DNA from: Urechis unicinctus
Taxonomy: Eukaryota > Annelida > Polychaeta > Xenopneusta > Urechidae
Assembly (NCBI GenBank): GCA_034190875.2
Contig: CM067343.1
Location: 22,309,076 to 22,373,075, forward strand
DNA length: 64,000 bases
Direction of reading: 5' to 3'
Both the position numbers and the translations under genes were made by a program. Below are positions 49,556-62,950 of the stretch, one piece after another. Each line of letters starts with the position of its first letter. Positions within the stretch are counted from its first letter, which is position 1. The notes beneath the pieces are model-generated. The model ran no database searches. It was not told the origin of the DNA and saw only the letters and a program-made list of their open reading frames with translations.

Positions 49556-52500
49556 ATTATATATCCGTCAACGATTTCGGAACAAATTTCATTTTGTGTA
49601 ATGAATCCATCATATTGAAAGTCTCACCTCCGAAGCCCCAGGCAATCCGTAGCTAACATAAACTTCAGACATGGCATTCCATTAATATCATGATATTGAC
49701 AAGTAATTTAACTGACTGGACTCTGAGAAATGACATTCCATTAATATCATGATATTGGCAAGTAATTTAACTGACTGGACTCTGAGACATGGCATTCCAT
49801 CAAGGGCAGATATCGTGAAGTACAATGAATTGGCTAAATCAGCACAAGTAAAAATCATTGATTCATGATATTGACGAGAACTTCAATTAACTTGACTAAT
49901 AGATATCGGAAGTCTATTTGTTCCGTGTATCTTGTGTCGTTGACACTCTAGCAATAAACTCGTTCGTAACTCAATCAGTTTACTGTGTTCTGCTTTTTGC
50001 CTTCAGGTCTGTGATAAATCAAAGACACACTGTAATAAAAACAATCATCTATTATTTGAAGATAAGGACTGGTAAATGAGTGCCTTCCATTAATCGCTTA
50101 CATTTAAATACATTGGTATAGAATCACACCCCGCTCTTGAAATATCGGACAAAACACAGTCCATTTGATTAATTGCCACACTTGCCCCCGAGCCACTGCA
50201 GCACTTACCATGATGCATGTCCCATTAATTTGTATCACCCGAGGACACGCTCTTGGCCCTTGAAATTGTAAAACTTGACCTTTCCTCTTTTACTGCTGAA
50301 TTTGTCAACTAAAAAGACTCTAATTACATTGAGCCATTAAGTGCATGCCTGCTATGTATTTTCGTTGTTTAACGAACAGTTGCAGTGACAACAATGCTGG
50401 ATTGCTCATTGTTAGCGTGGTATATTTTGATTACATATCAATGCTATATAATTTGATCAAGGTATGATAGCGTAGCTATTTGTCCATTGTCTTAGTACAC
50501 GCGACAATGTAGTCATTCTCTACTTGAATGTCTGCATGCGTCCCAGGATATTATATGCTATACACGATTATACCTGCTTGCTATCGATTGTATAGGGGTA
50601 TAATGGGATTACCATTTGAGTTGTAGCCCTGGGGGCTTGTGGTGCGCCGTAAACTTAACTATCACCAGAGCTTTGAAGAACGGGGCATCGTCATTTGAGC
50701 AGGCCGGTTTGCTCACTTTGATGAAGTAAATGTGACCTTTGCCTGGTACAGCTTGAATAGGTATGAAAAAGATTCAACATGACGAGATGCATTACCTGAA
50801 AGAGATAACAATATCAATGACACAATAATCAATAAGATTGGTAGTTCAAGTAATGGAATGATCATGGAGACTCATTTGTGAAATTTCACTGTAATATCTT
50901 ATATATTGAAGTTATGCTCCAAACTACAATTCAATCGTACTATTATGCATACCTTGAAAACCATTTATAAGAAGTAATCAGCGAACTGATTGGACCGCAC
51001 ACGAAATCTATCAATTAATTCAATGATTGGACCAACCGTCCCAGATTTTCTTCCTGATTATACGTTCGATATTTGTTTTGGTAGCACAATTAATTCTGGC
51101 CTTTCAATCCATCACGCTGATTGTCTCACCTCTAAGACCCCTGACCAATGGAATGGATAGCTATCCGTACTTCACATAGACCACATATATTCGTACTTCA
51201 CATGGACCACACATATTCGATTCAATCAAACGACAGACTTGAGGTTGGTCAACATAGCACAAGTAAGAATATGTTGTGTCAAGATTTAACCAGAATACTA
51301 GTAAAAACATTCCCAGCAGAAATCGAACCACAGCGAGATTGCAGCTAATTTCGCGGTCGGATACATGTCCGTTATGACAGCGGAGCTATTTGTCCACTAA
51401 CTTAGTACTCGCGTCAAAGTGATTATTTTCTAAAATGGATATTATGTACTAATCATCGGGCTTTTTTTCTAAAATGGCACAAGAAGTTATGCTCCTCACT
51501 ACAATCCAATCGTACTTTAATGCATACCTTGAAACCCATTTATAAGAAGTCATCAGCGATAAGACCGCACACGAAACCTATCAATTAATTCAATGATTAG
51601 ACCAACCGTCCCCGATTTTCTCTCTGATTATACGGTCGATATTTGTTTTGGTCGCACAAATATTCCTGACCTTTCAATCCATCACGCCGATTGTCTCACC
51701 TCTAGGTCCTCTGCCTAATGGAATGGATAGCTATCCGTACTTCACATAGACCTCATATATTCGATTCAATCAAACGACAGACCTGAGGTTGGTCAACATA
51801 ACGCAAGAAAAAATATGGACGCTAAAGCTTTGTATTGCAGTGAATATATCAATATTTGTTATATATGTTGTGTCAAGATTAAACTAGAATACCAGTAAAT
51901 ACATTCCCTGCGGAAATCGAACCAAAGTGACATTGTAGCTGAAGTTTGCGGTTGGATACATTCACGAGGTCAGTTCATCTAATTCGTTCAAGGAGATATA
52001 ATGCTGATATTCAGAGTAAGCATTTTACGTGTGCAAAATAACTATTAAACTGTCACCTCACGTTCCCGGTTGATCTGACATCTAATTCTCACTTTACTGA
52101 TGGGATATATATTATGCTCGGCTTTCATTAAAAAATATTTCGGTCCCTGTTAAAATGCTTGTCATGCGAGGGGACGATTTAGAGATGGAAGTATAGCACT
52201 ATAGAAATATCACATGGCCTACAGACAACCGATATTTTAGCCGGTTTCTGGCTTTGGATTCTCCCGTTGTAAACTTGGGGAAGTCTCTTGTTCAAACTCG
52301 CATTGAGTATAATTCAGAAAAATTTAATCGCTTATGGGTGTCAGAAAACCGATACGCGTGTATTTTTTATTAATCATAAGTTGGAATTCCAACACGTAGG
52401 ATTATGGCAGTGAGCAGTAATCTAGAGCTCATGGTTTACCGTCGTTTATTTATTGTCCATTTATATGTTGGCCAAAAAACCTTAACCGACTTCTTAATGC

Positions 52501-55500
52501 AAAGAAAAACGAGAAATAATATTCGTCAAAGTAATCATAATATGACATTATCAGCGCGTGCGTACTTTATATTATCGCTTACACGAAAACATGGAGAGTT
52601 TCTGGGCAATCATAAAATCATTTATACATCAAATGGCTGAACTAATGGGATTGTGTATGCGATTCACTTGTAAATTAATTAAAACCATGACGCCTGTGTA
52701 TAAGTAGTTAACTTTAATTACCATGTAACATGCAAATGGCGCGCAAAACTAAACGCATATAAACACTAAGGAGGCATTAAGCAGTCACCAGGTGACCAAG
52801 TGGAGTCTATCAGTCTGAGCGTTAGATTTGATGTGTGGGCAATGATTGGACTTTTCATCTCCAAAAGGCATATTACACAATGGAATTGAAGTGCATTTAT
52901 AAGTTCGCTTTAATTGTTTCGTTTTATTTCAGTAATAAATATAGGAATTAATATTCTTAAACCAGTTCGCACCAGATCGTGTTTGAATTACAACGTTTGT
53001 GCACATTCTCGACGCCATGTTTCCTTACGTCATTGCGTCTCGCATCTTCGTTCTGTATTAACGTAATAGAACTATTGAATGATTCGTTGCTAATCTGCCT
53101 TGCCTACTGCAAATGGTGTATGCGACAACAGGAAACTTCATATAATAGAGAGACGATGAAAAACAGATTTCTGTCATGAACGATGTAATATGAAATGAGA
53201 ATGTGTCTTGTGACCCAACAATTGGTTTTCAAGTTTTTCAAGGTTATTTCGTTTTACATTTAAGTTTAAATCCTCGACGAAATGGTGACTGGTGTGCAAT
53301 GCCGCAATCCAGAGCTCGCCACATCAGACTCAAGTCTAAATCAAATCACCTCGGTGTATCTCCTGTATCTTAATGTAAAGTTCACTAGCGCCAATCAAAT
53401 GCATCTAAGTGACTTTGTAACGGAGAAATAAATGTTCACCCTAAGATAGGACATTATTTGCGGTGAATGAAACCCGAAGAAGAGAAATACGAAAAATAAC
53501 AAAAAACGTAAGGAAACTTACATTAGTGACTAACATATTCTGCTTTAAACAAAAGCAACTTATCCTTACATTAACTTAAATTTTATTTTAATATGAACAA
53601 ACTGTTCGGTGTTGGATATGCTGAATAACGATGGAGCAGATAACATGCTTAAATGTTGATTGGACTGCTGCACTGTTTACCATTCCGATGGAATATGAAC
53701 AGCCCCTGGAACCGCTTATCCATGAATAGCCATACTAAATTTGGCATATCAGAGCATTTGTAGAAAACCATAGCAACTGTAAATGAACATAGATTTCACT
53801 TATAAGCAGTATCGCACACTATCACAGGCTTAAATCTTTGTGCGGTACTAGATAACAGGCTTACCAGCAGATCTGGCAGAAGATTGCAGGGCAAATGAAA
53901 CGAATAAAACATTCCTTCTCTCGCAAATTTCAATGTAAGCTATTTTGAATTGAGGCGCATTCGACCTACAACCAAGAGGGCCATGTGTCTGCCCCGGTAG
54001 GTATAATAAGTTTCGTTTTACAACATTCCTAGACTTGCAATCATGCATTAAATATCAATGAGATTACCTACTTTGCCAAAGCCTGCCTTTGCAGGGGGAA
54101 GATTTATTGGGTCGTAGGTTTTCAGATATCTCAACGTAACGCGAGATCTACTGCATTTGACTCTCATCTTGTCAGAATTTATGCATGTTTCATAAGCTGC
54201 GAATACATATATGCTCAGCGCGACGGCGTGATAAACCATGAATAGCTTTTCTCTATAAAGCTGCTGCGTTGTTAAATGATGCGTCCATGTATACCAAACA
54301 TGAACAACGTGACTGCCCATCATTGCGCAATGTTAACTAGCAACGTCAACTGAACTTGTCAAGATATTAAAATAGACTTAGCAATACAAAAAAAACAGAC
54401 TGACAAGAATATAGAACTTGCAAAATGATACATTGTTTGATGTTCGATTGGTCTACAGCAGGTAATCAGGCGAGATGAGAATGCCCAATCTTTCAATTGC
54501 TGACTGTTTGTTTTGTACTTTCAGACATTTATAAATGGGAACGTCTACCATCTTGGTTCTATACAACACCCGTTAAGTATCTTATGTATTACAACTCAAC
54601 AATATACATGCCACGCTTTCCCTCGACTACCAATGAATAATGGTACATGCAAGTTATGGATCACGATTTAGCGCGTACGCAAGGACTTTCATTCTTGACG
54701 GGCAGTGATTCTCCGACGCTTCCTAGAATACAAGTTGTGATGATCTCCTGCCTCATGTGACAGATATATGGTCGGTATGGTGTTATTGCCTTTAGTGGAA
54801 ATGACTCGTCTTTTATCGAGATTGCCCCAATTTGAAGATTGCTGAAAGAGTTTTTCTCCGTGGTCGCTGTGTAGGAATATCTATTATGGGTGTGGTCTTT
54901 GTTGTCATCAGCGAGCGATAAACCTACTTTTCTCTCTTAATCATCCTAGATAGGGTTGTTCCTACAAAACCCAATTGTGCATTTCGGGCGTGGTTGTCAT
55001 ACCTCAATTTGATATAAGTTTAGGTTCATAGACCAACAACAAAGCTCATAACGTGCATTTTAGTTAGAAACAAAGATTTTATTATCTTATCAATATTCGT
55101 AACAAGCATAGCCGTATATTCGTGAGATATCATTGAAACATTGGCTTGGTGATGTGGGTCACTACTTTATCACGTATCATTCTGGATTGGCAATTCTGAG
55201 TAATGTCTATACACCACATGATGTAGATATTTTGTAACCAGCGGTAGTGAACATCATGTGATGGAGACAAAGTTCAACAGGACACCATTGAGCCTCCTCA
55301 GACGACATGAGCCGTTTTAATTGGGAAATGCAAGAAAAAGACCCCACTAGCTACTTGGGAAGCCTGTATTCCCATGAATGTCAACTTTAATCATGGTTGC
55401 AGCTTAAATCATCCCGTAAAACTTAATTGCTCCTGGCTAATAAATATTGGGCGTGATGATTGCTTCGTGTATCTGGGCTGCTTGTGAAGCGGCACGATAG

Positions 55501-55710
55501 AGCTTCCTCATTCTATTATCCATCATAACAAAAGTGACAAATGCAATTTGGAAATAAATTCAAAATTGTTTTATAAAGCAACGTAAATGTATGGTCCCCG
55601 ACATCATAAATAGAGAATCATTTCTAAATTAACTTATCTTAGATAAATCAAACTTTATTATCGTCCATGGACATATCATGAGACCAATGATGCTCTCGTG
55701 GTTTGGCTTC
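49556..55710 (+). repeat. Large tandem array, unit A (6.15 kb)
   Basis: Direct repeat of unit B at high identity through most of its length. Both start with 'ttatatatccgtcaac' and share hundreds of bases of near-identity. Unit A has a 60-bp local duplication at 49,673-49,797. It also contains a nested duplication, 50,910-51,370 against 51,485-51,790, offset by about 570 bp and also present in B. No recognisable protein is encoded. A 66-codon frame at 52,979-53,179 is intact in both A and B but has no known motif. Confidence 0.85.
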
Positions 55711-58700
55711 AAGATTATATATCCGTCAACTATTTCGGAACAAATTTCATTCTGTGGTATGAACCCATCGTATTGATTGTCTCACTTCCGAAGCCCAATG
55801 CAATCCGTAGCTAACATAAACTTCAGACATGGAATTCCATTAATATCATGAAATTGACAAGTAATTTAACTGACTGGACTCTGAGACATGGTATTCCATC
55901 AAGGGCAGATATCGTGAAGTGCAATGAATTGGCTAAATCAGCACAAGTAAAAATCATTGATTCATGATATTGACGAGAACTTCAATTAACTTAACTAATA
56001 GACATCGGAAGTCTATTTGTTACGTGTATCTTGTGTCGTTGACACTCTAGCAATAAACTCGTTCGTAACTCAATCAGTTTACTGTGTTCTGCTTTTTGCC
56101 TTCAGGTCTGTGATAAATCAAAGACACACTGTAATAAAAACAATCGCCAGACTGGGATCTATTATTTGAAGATAAGGACTGGTAAATGAGTGCCTTCCAT
56201 TAATCGCTTACATTTAAATACATTGGTATAGAATCACACCCCGCTCTTGAAATATCGGACAAAACACAGTCCATTTGATTGAATGCCACACTTGCCCCCG
56301 AGCCACTGCAGCACTTACCATGATGCATGTCCCATTAATTTGTATCACCCGAGGACACGCTCTTGGCCCTTGAAATTGTAAAACTTGACCTTTCCTCTTT
56401 TACTGCTGAATTTGTCAACTAAAAAGACTCTAATTACATTGAGCCATTAAGTGCATGCCTGCTATGTATTTTCGTTGTTTAACAAACAGTTGCAGTGACA
56501 ACAATGCTGGATTGCTCATTGTTAGCGTGGTATATTTTGATTACATATCAATGCTATATAATTTGATCAAGGTATGATAGCGTAGCTATTTGTCCATTGT
56601 CTTAGTACACGCGACAATGTAGTCATTCTTTACTTGAATGTCTGCATGCGTCCCAGGATATTATATGCTATACACGATTATACCTGCTTGCTATCGATTG
56701 TATAGGGGTATAATGGGATTACCATTTGAGTTGTAGCCCTGGGGGCTTGTGGTGCGCCGTAAACTTAACTATCACAAGAGCTTTGAAGAACGGGGCATCG
56801 TCATTTGAGCAGGCCGGTTTGCTCACTTTGATGAAGTAAATGTGACCTTTGCCTGGTAAAGCTTGAATAGGTATGAAAACTATTCAACATGACGAGATGC
56901 ATTACCTGAAAGAGATAACAATATCAATGACACAATAATCAATAAGATTGATAGTTCAAGTAACGGAATGATCATGGAGACTCATTTGTGAAATTTCACT
57001 GTAATATCTTATATATTGAAGTTATGCTCCAAACTACAATTCAATCGTACTATTATGCATACCTTGAAAACCATTTATACGAAGTAATCAGCGAACCGAT
57101 TGGACGCACACGAAATCTATCTATTAATTCAATGATTGGACCAACCGACCCAGATTTTCTTCCTGATTATACGTTCGATATTTGTTTTGGTAGCACAATT
57201 AATTCTGGCCTTGCAATCTATCACGCTGATTGTCTCACCTCTAAGACCCCTGACCAATGGAATGGATAGCTATCCGTACTTCACATAGACCACACATATT
57301 CGTACTTCACATAGACCACACATATTCGATTCAATCAAACGACAGACTTGAGGTTGGTCAACATAGCACAAGTAAGAATATGTTGTGTCAAGATTTAACC
57401 AGAATACTAGTAAATACATTCCCAGCAGAAATCGAACCACAGCGAGATTGCAGCTAATTTCGCGGTCGGATACATGTCCGTTATGACAGCGGAGCTATTT
57501 GTCCACTAACTTAGTACTCGCGTCAAAGTGATTATTTTCTAAAATGGATATTATGTACTAATCATCGGGCTTTTGAAGTTATGCTCCTCACTACAATCCA
57601 ATCGTACTTTAATGCATACCTTGAAACCCATTTATAAGAAGTCATCAGCGATAAGACGGCACACGAAACCTATCAATTAATTCAATGATTGGACCAACCG
57701 ACCCAGATTTTCTTCCTGATTATACGTTCGATATTTGCTTTGGTCGCACAAATATTCCTGACCTTTCAATCCATCACGCCGATTGTCTCACCTCTAGGTC
57801 ATCTGCCTAATGGAATGGATAGCTATCCGTACTTCACATAGACCTCATATATTCGATTCAATCAAACGACAGACCTGAGGTTGGTCAACATAACGCAAGT
57901 AAGAATATGGACGCTAAAGCTTTGTATTGCAGTCAATATATCAATATTTGTTATATATGTCAAGATTAAACTAGAATACCAGTAAATACATTCCCTGCGG
58001 AAATCGAACCAAAGTGACATTGTAGCTGAAGTTTGCGGTTGGATACATTCACGAGGCCAGCTCATCTAATTCGTTCAAGGAGATAAAATGCTGATATTCA
58101 GAGTAGGCATTTTACGTGTGCAAAATAACTATTAAACTGTCACCTCACGTTCCCGGTTGATATGACATCTAATTCTCACTTTACTGATGTGATATATATT
58201 ATGCTCGGCTTTCATTAAACAATATTTCGGTCCCTGTTAAAACGCTTGTCATGCGAGGGGACGATTTAGAGATGGAAGTATAGAACTATAGAAATATCAC
58301 ATGGCCTACAGACAACCGATATTTTAGCCGCTTTCTGGCTTTGAATTCTCCCGTTGTAAACTTGGGGAAGTCTCTTGTTCAAACTCGCATTGAGTAAAAT
58401 TCAGGAAAATTTAATCACTTATGGGTGTCAAAAAACCGACACGTGTGTAGTTTTTATTAATAATAAGTTGGAATTCCAACACGTAGGATTATGGCAGTGA
58501 GCAGTAATCTAGAGCTCATGGTTTACCGTCGTTTCTTTATTGTCTATTTATATGTTGGCCAAAAACCTTAACCAACTTCTTAATGCAAAGAAAAACGAGA
58601 AATAATATTCGTCAAAGTAATCATAATATGACATTATCAGCGCGTGCGTACTTTATATTATCGCTTACACGAAAACATGGAGAGTTTCCGGGCAACCATA

Positions 58701-61700
58701 AAATCAATTATACATCAAATGGCTGAATCTAATGGGATCGTGTATGCGATTCACTTGTAAATTAATTAAAACCATGACGCCCGTGTATAAGTAGTTAACT
58801 TAAATTACCATGTAACATGCAAATGGCGCGCAAAACTAAACGCATATAAACACTAAGGACGCATTAAGCAGTCACCAGGTGACCAAATGGAGTCTATCAG
58901 TCTGAGCGTTAGATTTGATGTGTGGGCAATGATTGGACTTTTCATCTCCAAAAGGCATATTACACAATGGAATTGAAGCGCATTTATAAGTTCGCTTTAA
59001 TTGTTTCGTTTTATTTCAGTAATAAATATAGGAATTAATATTCTTAAACCAGTTCGCACCAGATCGTGTTTGAATTACAACGTTTGTGCACATTCTCGCC
59101 GCCATGTTTCCTTACGTCATTGCGTCTCGCATCTTCGTTCTGTATTAACGTAATAGAACTATTGAATGATGCGTTGCTAATCTGCCTTGCCTACTGCAAA
59201 TGGTGTATGCGACAACAGGAAGCTTCATATAATAGAGAGACGATGAAAAACAGATTTCTGTCATGAACGATGTAATATGAAACGAGAATGTCTCTTGTGA
59301 CTCAACAATTGGTTTTCAAGTTTTTCAAGGTTATTTCGTTTTACATTTAAGTTTAAATCCTCGACGATATGGTGACTGGTGTGTAATGCCGCAATCCATA
59401 GCTCGCCACATCAGACTCAAGTCTAAATCAAATCACCTGGGTGTATCTCCTGTATCTTAACGTAAAGTTCACTAGCGCCAATCAACTGCATCTAAGTGAC
59501 TTTGTAACGGAGAAAAAAATGTTCACCCTAAGACAGGACATTATTTGCGGAGAATGAAACCCGAGGAAGAAAAACACGAAAAATAACAAAAAACGTAAGG
59601 AAACTTACATTATTGATAAACATATTCTGCTTAAAACGAAAGCAACTTATCCTCACACATTAACGAAGAGGCAAAGCCAAATTTTATGTTTCTATGAACA
59701 GACTGTTCGGTGCTGAATAAAGGTGGAGCAGATAACATGCTTAAATGTTGATTTGACTACTGCGCTGTTCACCATTCCGATGGAATATGAGCAGCACCTG
59801 GAACTGCTTTTCCACGAATAGCCAAACTAAATTTGACATATAAGAGCATTTGTAGAAACTGTAAATGAACATGGATTTCACTTATAATCAGTATCGAACA
59901 CTATCTCAATTTTTCCAGTCTTAAATCTTTGTGCGATACTTGATAATAAGCTTACCAGCAGATCAGGCCGAAGATTGCAGGGCAAACGAAACGCATTTTA
60001 TTGTAAGTTATGTTTTGTATCGAGCCGCATTCGTCTTACAACCAAGATGGCCATGTATATGCCCCAGTAGGTATTATAAGTTTTGTTTAACAACATTCCT
60101 AGCCTAGCAACTATGCAATAAGTATCAATGGGATTACCTGCTTTGCCAAAGCCTACCCGTGCAAGGGAAGTACTGATTGGGTTGTAGGTTTTCCGATATC
60201 TCAAAGTAACGTGAGGTCTACTGCTTTTGATTCTCATCTTTTCAGAATTTATGCAGTTTCATAAGCTACGAATGCATATATGCACAGAGAGACTGCGTGA
60301 TAAACCATCAATTGCTCTTCTCAATCAGGGCGCTGCGTTGGTAAATAATACGTCCTTGTATACCCTACCTGAACAAAGTGACCGGCCATCATTGCGCACT
60401 CTATGCCGACAACTTAACTTTTCAAGACATTACAAGGCTCTACGTTACTGGATACGTTCCCGTTGGTCTGCCCTTCCAGAGTTCAAGCGATTAAAAAAAC
60501 AGACTGACAAGAATATGGAACATGCCAAATGAAGCTTGACCTCGTGTTTCGTGGCTTTGGCAATAGATGATTGCATATCCACACTGGCCAATGTAGTTTA
60601 ATGTGCAGACATCTTCTACACGCACTTTATCAATGCATTAAGATGGGCTCGGCAAGATTATTCCAATAAGCATATTTTTGCACAACGAGATATTGCCTGT
60701 CGTCAATTGGACGTATCACTGGTTAGATCATTCGACACTGTAAGGTATTGGTTAGCACAAAATAAGTGGACAACAGAACGTACCAGGACCAGCGTAAGTT
60801 TGTGCTTAGGTATTGCTTTATGAGTGTGCCACACAATGCTGGAAGTAGTGTGATCAAGAAATCAGAATTGAGCATAAATAGAAATGACAGATAGATGCGG
60901 ACATGCCTCACACCACGCATCTAGCAGCTGCATAGCAAATCACTAGCAGCATGGCAGCTTGTCGGATACACTGTTTGATGGTCTGCAGCAGTTAAAATGG
61001 TAGTTAGACGAAATGAGACAGAATGCCTAATCTTTATATTGCTCACTGTTTTGTGAAGTTTCAGACAGTTATAATGGGGAAGTCTGCCATCTGGGTTCTA
61101 TACAAAACCCGCAAAGTATTTTCATTATTACAGCTCAACATAACAATGCCACGCTATCCCTCGGCTACCAATGAATAATGGTACATGCAAGTTATGGATC
61201 ACCATTTAGTTCGAACGCAGAGACGTGAAAGTGTTTGCATGTTGACCCAGTTATGTTATCATGTATCGAGCAGCTGCTTTACCCAAATCAATGGACATAC
61301 GGCTGAGGAATGAATAGGACTCCACTAAAAAGACAAAATTGTGAATGGTCACTGCCATATATCTTAACTATCCATAATAATTGAACATACTAGTAAACGT
61401 AAGCTTTATGCACTCTGTCAAATATGAAATACTAGAAGCATGGTCTAATTCATAATATATTCCGTGATAAGGGTTACCTTTGATGGTGAACTGCCTTGTT
61501 TTGTTTGTTGAAGTACGAATTAACCATACGTTGATTTCATACTGATGCGCTAATAACCTTTGATGCAAATGATATTTGCTCGCAATAGAAAAGCCCGCCG
61601 TCACAACAGTGATATATGGGCAAATATCAAGGACTTTCACTTTATGCATTCATTCTTGATGGGCAGTAATTTATAGACGCTTCCTAGAATACAAGTGGTG

Positions 61701-62950
61701 ATTATTTCCTGCCTCATGTGACAGATATATAGTCGTTATGGTGTTATTGCCTTTAGTGGAAATGACTCGTCTTTTATCGAGATTGTCCCAATTTGAAGAT
61801 TGCTAAAATAGCTTTCTCTCCGTGGTCGGTTTTTTTAAATATCTATTATGGGTGTGGTCTTTGTTGTCATCGACGAGCGATATACTTACGTTTCTCTCTT
61901 CATCAAAGTATATCATCCTAGAGGGGGTTCTTCCCACAAAAACCACTTGGCCTCATCTAGCTTGTGCATTTCGGGCGTGGTTGCCATACCTCAATCTGAT
62001 ATAAGGTTAGGAGCAAAGACGAACAACAAAGCTCGTAACGTGTATGTCTGATTTTAGTTACAAACAAAGATTATATTATATTATCTTTAAATGAGACATC
62101 TCATCAGGAATCTTCCGTCGGTATATAAAATGTTCAACGGAGAACTTGATATGGGCGTTGATTTGTTGTTTCAGCATCTAATCTTGGAAGGTGGCCTGAT
62201 TTTATTCAATTGGGTCTCCATACAATCATGTAAGACAGCAACTTCAATGTTTCTCAATCCTCGTCTCACGAAGCCAGTTCTTCTTTGCTTGTCTTGCACG
62301 ATGGGATAATAGGTAGGACAGAAGCATGTGAACGCCAATCAATATACGTTACGAACCTAACCGTATATTCGCCAGATATCATTGAAGCAATAGGTTGGTG
62401 ATGTGAGTCAGGTATCATTCTGGATTGGCAATTCTGAGTAATGTCTAAAGACATCATTATATGGATATTTGGGGTAGTGAACGTCAGGTGATGGGTACAA
62501 AGTTCAACATTACACCATGTAGTCTCCTCAGAAGACTTGGCCCTTTTTCAGGGGAAATGCTAGAAAAAGACCCCACTAGCTACCCGGGCAGCCTTTATTC
62601 CCACGAATGTCAACTCTATTAACTCGGGAATGGTGGCAGCTTTAATCATCCTGTAAAAACGTTATTGCTCATGGCTCATAAATTTCATGCGTGATGATAG
62701 CTTCGTGTATCTGGACTGCTGGTGAAAGCGGTACAATATATCTTCCTCATTCTAATATACATCATAACAAAAGTGATGGATGCAATTTGGAAATAAAGTC
62801 AAAATGGTTTTATGAAACAACGTAAATCCATGGTCCCCGACATCGTAAATAGAGTATCATTTCTCAATTAACCTTATTATAGATTAATCAAACTTTATTA
62901 TCATCCATGGATATATCATGAGACCAATGATGCTCCCATGGTTTGGCTTC
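55711..62950 (+). repeat. Large tandem array, unit B (7.24 kb)
   Basis: Counterpart of unit A with about 1.1 kb more sequence in three blocks: about 60,430-60,960, 61,215-61,630 and 62,088-62,335. The A/B junction shows the shared end 'gtttggcttcaaga' before 'ttatatatccgtcaac'. No gene is recognised; open frames of 60-100 codons are not preserved between units unless the whole stretch is near-identical. Confidence 0.85.

Noticed and set aside
51148..51348. 66-codon frame beginning MEWIAIRTS, present again at 57,257-57,457
   Set aside because: It lies in the nested repeat of the array; its beginning contains a 25-bp doublet and the frame is lost in the second nested copy, so there is no sign of coding selection.
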